Part shown: positions 4,456 through 7,700 of the stretch, in pieces
Layout: every line of letters starts with the position of its first letter
Numbering within the stretch: the stretch's first letter is position 1
Position numbers and translations under genes: made by a program
The notes under the pieces: generated by a model
What the model was told of the DNA's origin: nothing
Seen by the model: the letters and a program-made list of their open reading frames with translations, nothing else
Databases searched by the model: none
Origin: CAZJPS01 sp964548055
GTDB lineage: Bacteria; Patescibacteriota; Gracilibacteria; Peribacterales; Peribacteraceae
Assembly (NCBI GenBank): GCA_964548055.1
Contig: CAZJPS010000059.1
Location: 1-7,700 of the forward strand
Length of the DNA: 7,700 bases
Reading direction: 5' to 3'

Positions 4456-7389
4456 TTAAAGGAGATACTTTCGTCCTACCCTACTACCAATACTCACCGC
4501 CATCAGTATTAAGCTACTCCATGCGATTGCGGGGACATGCGCTGCGTCAGCATCAAGAGGCCTCAGGAGGAAGCTTCCATGCAGCGGACCTGTGTAGTCA
4601 TCAACACCAGTTTGTGGCAACTGCTGCAAGATGGTGACCTGTGCCATTGCGGTGGGATAGGAATCTAAATTTCCTCCTGTTACTCGCACTGTATTTGTTA
4701 CTACATCTCCATTGCGCAAGTGCCCGGAAAGCCTAGCTCTATAACTAAAGCTTCTTGTTTCATCGGGGGCTAGCGTGCCGATATTCCACCGAATGACACT
4801 GCCGCTTACCTGCCCTGTCCCTGGATCAATAATCGAAAGTTGTGAAGAAGGGAAAGAATCTTCTACACGCACGTCTCGCACTTCTTCAGCAGAGGTATTG
4901 TGAATCGTAATGGCGTACGACACCTCTGTGCCTGGGCTTGCCTCGCTGCGATCTGCTTGTTTCATTAATGAAACAGCAGCACCATCGCCATCGTACACAA
5001 CGCGATCGCTCGTAATGCGGGTTGTTTCTGTATCTTCTTCGTTATCTACAGTGGCACGCAGACGCAGTGTATCGCCCGTGCGAACACCACAATCCACTTT
5101 TACTCTGAGCGTGAGATTTGTGGTTGAGTTTCGGTTTACAAAAATATTATTCCACCTTACCTCATCATCACGATAGTCTGTCCCATTGTGCGATGCAGAA
5201 AGGAATGTGGTATCTGGGTCGAGGTGTCCATATACATCAACTGTTCTACTGCTGGATTCGTTATTACGGATCGCAAGAGTGTAATTAAGCGTTTTGCATG
5301 CCTCAACGGGATCTGGAGAATCAGTAATAGTAATACGGATTCTGCGATCATTATCATCATTGTAATCGTCGTCGCGTACTGTTGTTACTTCCTGATCACT
5401 TGCATTGTCTACATACGCGCTTGTATTCAGCCTATCTCCGTCACGCGCGGTGTTATCTACACGAACAGTAACATTGAAGTAGCGTGTTTCGTTTGCACTA
5501 AATGAACGATCCCATTCCACTGTGCCATTTCTTTCAAACCCACTATCTGTGGAAGAAAGATAATCCACTTCATTTGGTAATATATGAGTGATTCGCAATG
5601 TGCGGGTACCTGAGCTTTTGTTAGTTACACGGAGTGTGTACGTAAGAAGCTCACGAGGACGGACAGGATCTGGATAGTCCGAAATGTCTATCGTTGCGCT
5701 GTAATTACAGTTATAGCAATTATTTCCGGTGGTCACTGTTGTAACATCCACAGCAGTTAGATTGCCGATATATGCAGTATTCGTAAGAACTGTGTTCTGT
5801 GGCGCATCGCTGCGTACGCGAGCAACAACGTACACTGTTTTGGTGCTATTTGCGGGAATGGAGAGATTGTTCCATGTCACCACCTGATTACTGTTATAGC
5901 CACTATCGCTGGAAGATATGTACGTTACCCAGCTTGGCAATACGTCAGTCATGGTGACATTCGTTGCACTGGTGGAAGAATTATTTGTAATGCGTATTTC
6001 ATAATTCAAATCTTCATTAACATTTACTGTTGTACGATTATCCGTTTTTGTAAGTGTAAATGTGGAAGTACCACCATTGTTACAAAGCAATTGAGTGCTT
6101 ACTTGTTGGCTTTGATTATTACCAGTATTACTTTCTTGAGTGCTTGTAGTGACATACGCAATATTTGTAACGGTGGAAGTTACACAGTTATCTCCTGAGT
6201 ATGGAACAGAAAAAAGAAGTTGGCCAGAAATAGTTTGCCCTGGTTGTACAGTACCAACAGAGCAACTAATAGTATTTCCTTGCAGAGTGCATCCACTATT
6301 CATGCCACTGCTAAATGTTAGCCCAGATGGCACGTTATCTGTAAAAATGACATTTTGAGCGGCTACAGTCCCATTGTTAGTCACTGCAATTCCATAAGTA
6401 AGAGTGCTCCCGCGATTTGCAGTGCTAGGTCCAGTTTTACTAATCACAACATCTGCATACGGATTTGAGGAATACGATGAGGAAGACGAAGATGGAGGAT
6501 TGTAACCAGTTACGGTGACGGTACGAGCGCACACAGAACCAAACCTTTCTACTCCCTCCTCACCCATTTCAAATGCAAGTGTATATGTGCCTGCGGCAGC
6601 TGGCGCTACTAAAGTTGCACCTATTGTTGCGGACTGATTTGCACTTATGTTTCCAGGGAGCGAAATGCGAGAGGTTCCCCACGTTGTATTATCGCTTGGG
6701 CTTGCTGACATAAGCATATGGCGATTAAGCCCGGAGCCAGCAATCCACGTTTTTGTTCCTGTGTTTGTAACGCGGAAAGAAGCTTGGAACTGAGTACCTG
6801 CTTGTATTACTGTTGGCAGAGCTATTACCTCGCACACTCCGTTATTTGTTGAAGATAGGGGGCACAGTGGTGCTTTCCCCGTCTCCTCTATACCAGCAAT
6901 GTGTGGACCACTGGCTCCCACTCCAACATCAAACTGCGCAGCACATTCTGGTCGGAATCCCGGCAATTCAATTTGCCATCCTGGCGCTGCTCCAAGTGGA
7001 CCGTATGTGTGTACTAGCTGTTGCCCTGTGTAGTGCTGTGGGTGCTCCATTGGGTAAAAAATCTTAAACACCTCAAAGCGAAACCCCGCTTGGTTCTCAA
7101 TGTGACAAGCTGACTTGTTCACAATAATTGCCTGATTTGCTGTAATGCTGACGGAAATGAGCCCCATATCAGCTAACTGCTTTGTTTGCATGGGATCAGT
7201 GATACGAGTGCCCCACGCACCAAACGGACATGGCTGCTGATTTTCGTTTGCAATCACTTGTCCAGCGGCAATAGTATTTTCTGCTCCTGTAAGCCCATTC
7301 CACAGAGGCTGAAAACCAGTTTGCGGCACCTGCGATAGTACGAGTGCAGATGTTACAATTCCAGCGACAGCGAGGCGAATTCGATTCAT
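4456..7389 (-). CDS. Secreted DUF11-repeat surface protein with LPQTG and C-terminal anchor
   Basis: A 977-residue cell-surface protein. Layout: signal peptide (about 1-20, MNRIR then a hydrophobic core); unrecognised domain with four Cys (about 46-180); Ig-like domain of the NBR1 type (about 185-295, with VTNTGTKTW at 207-215 and a Cys near each end); Ser-rich linker (299-308); five DUF11 repeats (about 312-430, 443-551, 562-672, 683-793, 804-920); LPQTG at 924-928; transmembrane helix at about 952-969; tail RVGRKYLL. DUF11 repeats form beta-sandwich stalks on surface proteins; a structural or adhesive role is likely but unproven. There are 14 Cys, an even number suited to disulfides. The ATG at 7389 is preferred because the frame's earlier TTG (7470) is part of the -35 box. 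It lacks a Shine-Dalgarno site; the leader is CT-rich. Confidence 0.92.
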   Translation of the reverse strand: MNRIRLAVAGIVTSALVLSQVPQTGFQPLWNGLTGAENTIAAGQVIANENQQPCPFGAWGTRITDPMQTKQLADMGLISVSITANQAIIVNKSACHIENQAGFRFEVFKIFYPMEHPQHYTGQQLVHTYGPLGAAPGWQIELPGFRPECAAQFDVGVGASGPHIAGIEETGKAPLCPLSSTNNGVCEVIALPTVIQAGTQFQASFRVTNTGTKTWIAGSGLNRHMLMSASPSDNTTWGTSRISLPGNISANQSATIGATLVAPAAAGTYTLAFEMGEEGVERFGSVCARTVTVTGYNPPSSSSSSYSSNPYADVVISKTGPSTANRGSTLTYGIAVTNNGTVAAQNVIFTDNVPSGLTFSSGMNSGCTLQGNTISCSVGTVQPGQTISGQLLFSVPYSGDNCVTSTVTNIAYVTTSTQESNTGNNQSQQVSTQLLCNNGGTSTFTLTKTDNRTTVNVNEDLNYEIRITNNSSTSATNVTMTDVLPSWVTYISSSDSGYNSNQVVTWNNLSIPANSTKTVYVVARVRSDAPQNTVLTNTAYIGNLTAVDVTTVTTGNNCYNCNYSATIDISDYPDPVRPRELLTYTLRVTNKSSGTRTLRITHILPNEVDYLSSTDSGFERNGTVEWDRSFSANETRYFNVTVRVDNTARDGDRLNTSAYVDNASDQEVTTVRDDDYNDDNDRRIRITITDSPDPVEACKTLNYTLAIRNNESSSRTVDVYGHLDPDTTFLSASHNGTDYRDDEVRWNNIFVNRNSTTNLTLRVKVDCGVRTGDTLRLRATVDNEEDTETTRITSDRVVYDGDGAAVSLMKQADRSEASPGTEVSYAITIHNTSAEEVRDVRVEDSFPSSQLSIIDPGTGQVSGSVIRWNIGTLAPDETRSFSYRARLSGHLRNGDVVTNTVRVTGGNLDSYPTAMAQVTILQQLPQTGVDDYTGPLHGSFLLRPLDADAAHVPAIAWSSLILMAVSIGSRVGRKYLL

Positions 7390-7440
7390 ACGGAGAGGGA
7401 GGAGGGACCTGGAAACAAAACTACATAATAAAAAGGTTGT

Positions 7441-7470
7441 TTTGTACCACCTTGAGAACACAAGTGTCAA
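7441..7470 (-). promoter_or_regulatory. Strong promoter for the DUF11 surface-protein gene
   Basis: On the minus strand a perfect -35 TTGACA (7470-7465) is followed after 18 bases by TACAAA (7446-7441), preceded by TGG, which makes an extended -10. Transcription would begin near 7434, leaving a leader of about 45 bases before the ATG at 7389. This placement also decides the start codon. Confidence 0.7.
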
Positions 7471-7471
7471 A

Positions 7472-7489
7472 CAACTCAGGCATCTCAGG
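7472..7489 (-). repeat. Tandem 9-base direct repeat just upstream of the -35 box
   Basis: On the minus strand CCTGAGATG is followed at once by CCTGAGTTG (eight of nine bases identical), ending two bases before TTGACA. The position suits an activator-binding site, but two copies are few and chance is possible. Confidence 0.4.
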
Positions 7490-7512
7490 TGAATAAAAAG
7501 AGTGAACAGAAT

Positions 7513-7544
7513 TTTGAAGGCCCCTCGCGAGAGGAGCCTTCAAA
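7513..7544 (-). terminator. Strong hairpin after the upstream anchored-protein gene
   Basis: TTTGAAGGC and GCCTTCAAA, then CCTC and GAGG, form 13 pairs with one C-A mismatch around a 4-base loop. It begins 19 bases after the stop of the truncated gene at 7563. On the minus strand only a weak run (ATTCTGTT) follows, so it is a probable but not classical terminator, or a transcript-end stabiliser. Confidence 0.6.
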
Positions 7545-7562
7545 GACAGTACTGAAAAAGAG

Positions 7563-7700
7563 CTACAACAGATATTTCTTCGTGACCACCCCTCCAATAC
7601 CAGTGAAGAGCGTGGATCCTAGAATCCACAACGCACCGGCAGCGCTTTGGCTTGCTGCGCCTGCTGTTGCAGGGGAAAGGAAGACAGATGTGTTTTCAAG
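7563..7700 (-). CDS. C-terminal end of another membrane-anchored surface protein (partial)
   Basis: The reading frame enters from the right edge and ends at TAG (7565-7563), giving the last 45 residues only. The visible part is a small-residue linker (SPATAGAASQSAAG), one hydrophobic helix (ALWILGSTLFTGIGGVV) and the tail TKKYLL. The downstream DUF11 protein also ends in a hydrophobic helix and then GRKYLL, so the two share a C-terminal anchor design and are probably paralogous surface proteins. In the DUF11 protein LPQTG begins 54 residues before the end, so an equivalent motif here would lie just outside the window. Coding status rests on the helix-plus-basic-tail pattern, the shared tail and the strong hairpin after the stop. 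Confidence 0.75.
   Translation of the reverse strand, partial: LENTSVFLSPATAGAASQSAAGALWILGSTLFTGIGGVVTKKYLL

Noticed and set aside
5188..5505. 105-codon plus-strand open frame inside the DUF11 gene
   Set aside because: Low-complexity hydrophobic translation antisense to a clear multi-domain protein, with no ribosome site or promoter; a shadow frame.
5703..5718. C-x2-C pair (558/561) as a zinc-binding site
   Set aside because: Only one pair with no second ligand pair nearby, in an extracellular linker; a disulfide is more likely.
7314..7329. VPQTG near the N-terminus of the DUF11 protein as a second sortase motif
   Set aside because: It lies right after the signal-peptide core and has no downstream helix and basic tail; most likely coincidence with the C-terminal LPQTG.
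7390..7470. 27-residue N-terminal extension of the DUF11 protein from TTG at 7470
   Set aside because: That TTG is the first half of a perfect -35 TTGACA box with an extended -10 downstream, and the ATG at 7389 begins a proper signal peptide.
1..7700. CRISPR array, insertion sequence, rRNA, riboswitch or replication origin
   Set aside because: I saw no spaced identical repeats, transposase, terminal inverted repeats, rRNA segment or DnaA-box cluster in the window.

Overview
The window reads as a piece of a bacterial chromosome with small, tightly packed genes. It uses the standard genetic code: TGA, TAA and TAG all serve as stops. It mixes housekeeping genes (acyP, nusG, secE, lepB, pth) with membrane or surface proteins. 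The short proteins, the minimal SecE, a long DUF11-repeat surface protein ending in LPQTG plus a membrane anchor, and the near absence of Shine-Dalgarno sites together suggest a Patescibacteria/CPR-type organism, perhaps near Peregrinibacteria. This is inference; no rRNA marker is present to confirm it.

Layout. Positions 1-666 (+) hold an AT-rich four-helix membrane protein of unknown function, possibly continuing left of the window. It runs tail-to-tail into a minus-strand block, and its last 31 bases overlap the end of acyP. The block, in transcription order, is lepB (2537-1902), secE (1792-1601), nusG (1595-1050) and acyP (917-636). A GNRA-capped terminator and a candidate promoter lie between lepB and secE, and a four-copy 7-base repeat lies between nusG and acyP.

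A 7-bp inverted repeat sits in the divergent gap between lepB and a rightward operon (2640-4299). That operon encodes a two-helix bacterial PH-domain protein, a membrane-anchored HEPN-like protein with an R-x4-H motif, and peptidyl-tRNA hydrolase. The first two genes overlap as ATGA, and pth starts two bases after the second gene's stop. The gap after pth (4300-4455) holds two candidate hairpins and the minus-strand terminator of the next gene.

The right third (7389-4456, minus) is a 977-residue secreted protein: signal peptide, an unrecognised N-terminal domain, an NBR1-type Ig-like domain, five DUF11 repeats, LPQTG and a C-terminal membrane anchor. Its promoter has a perfect TTGACA and an extended -10. 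Upstream on the same strand is the last 45 codons of another anchored protein, which also ends in a membrane helix followed by K/R-KYLL.

How the genes fit together: SecE and LepB belong to the export route (translocation, then signal-peptide removal) that the surface protein and its truncated neighbour would use. NusG couples transcription and translation, and Pth recycles peptidyl-tRNA. The least explained parts are the PH/HEPN/pth operon and the tandem surface-protein pair with a shared C-terminal tail.
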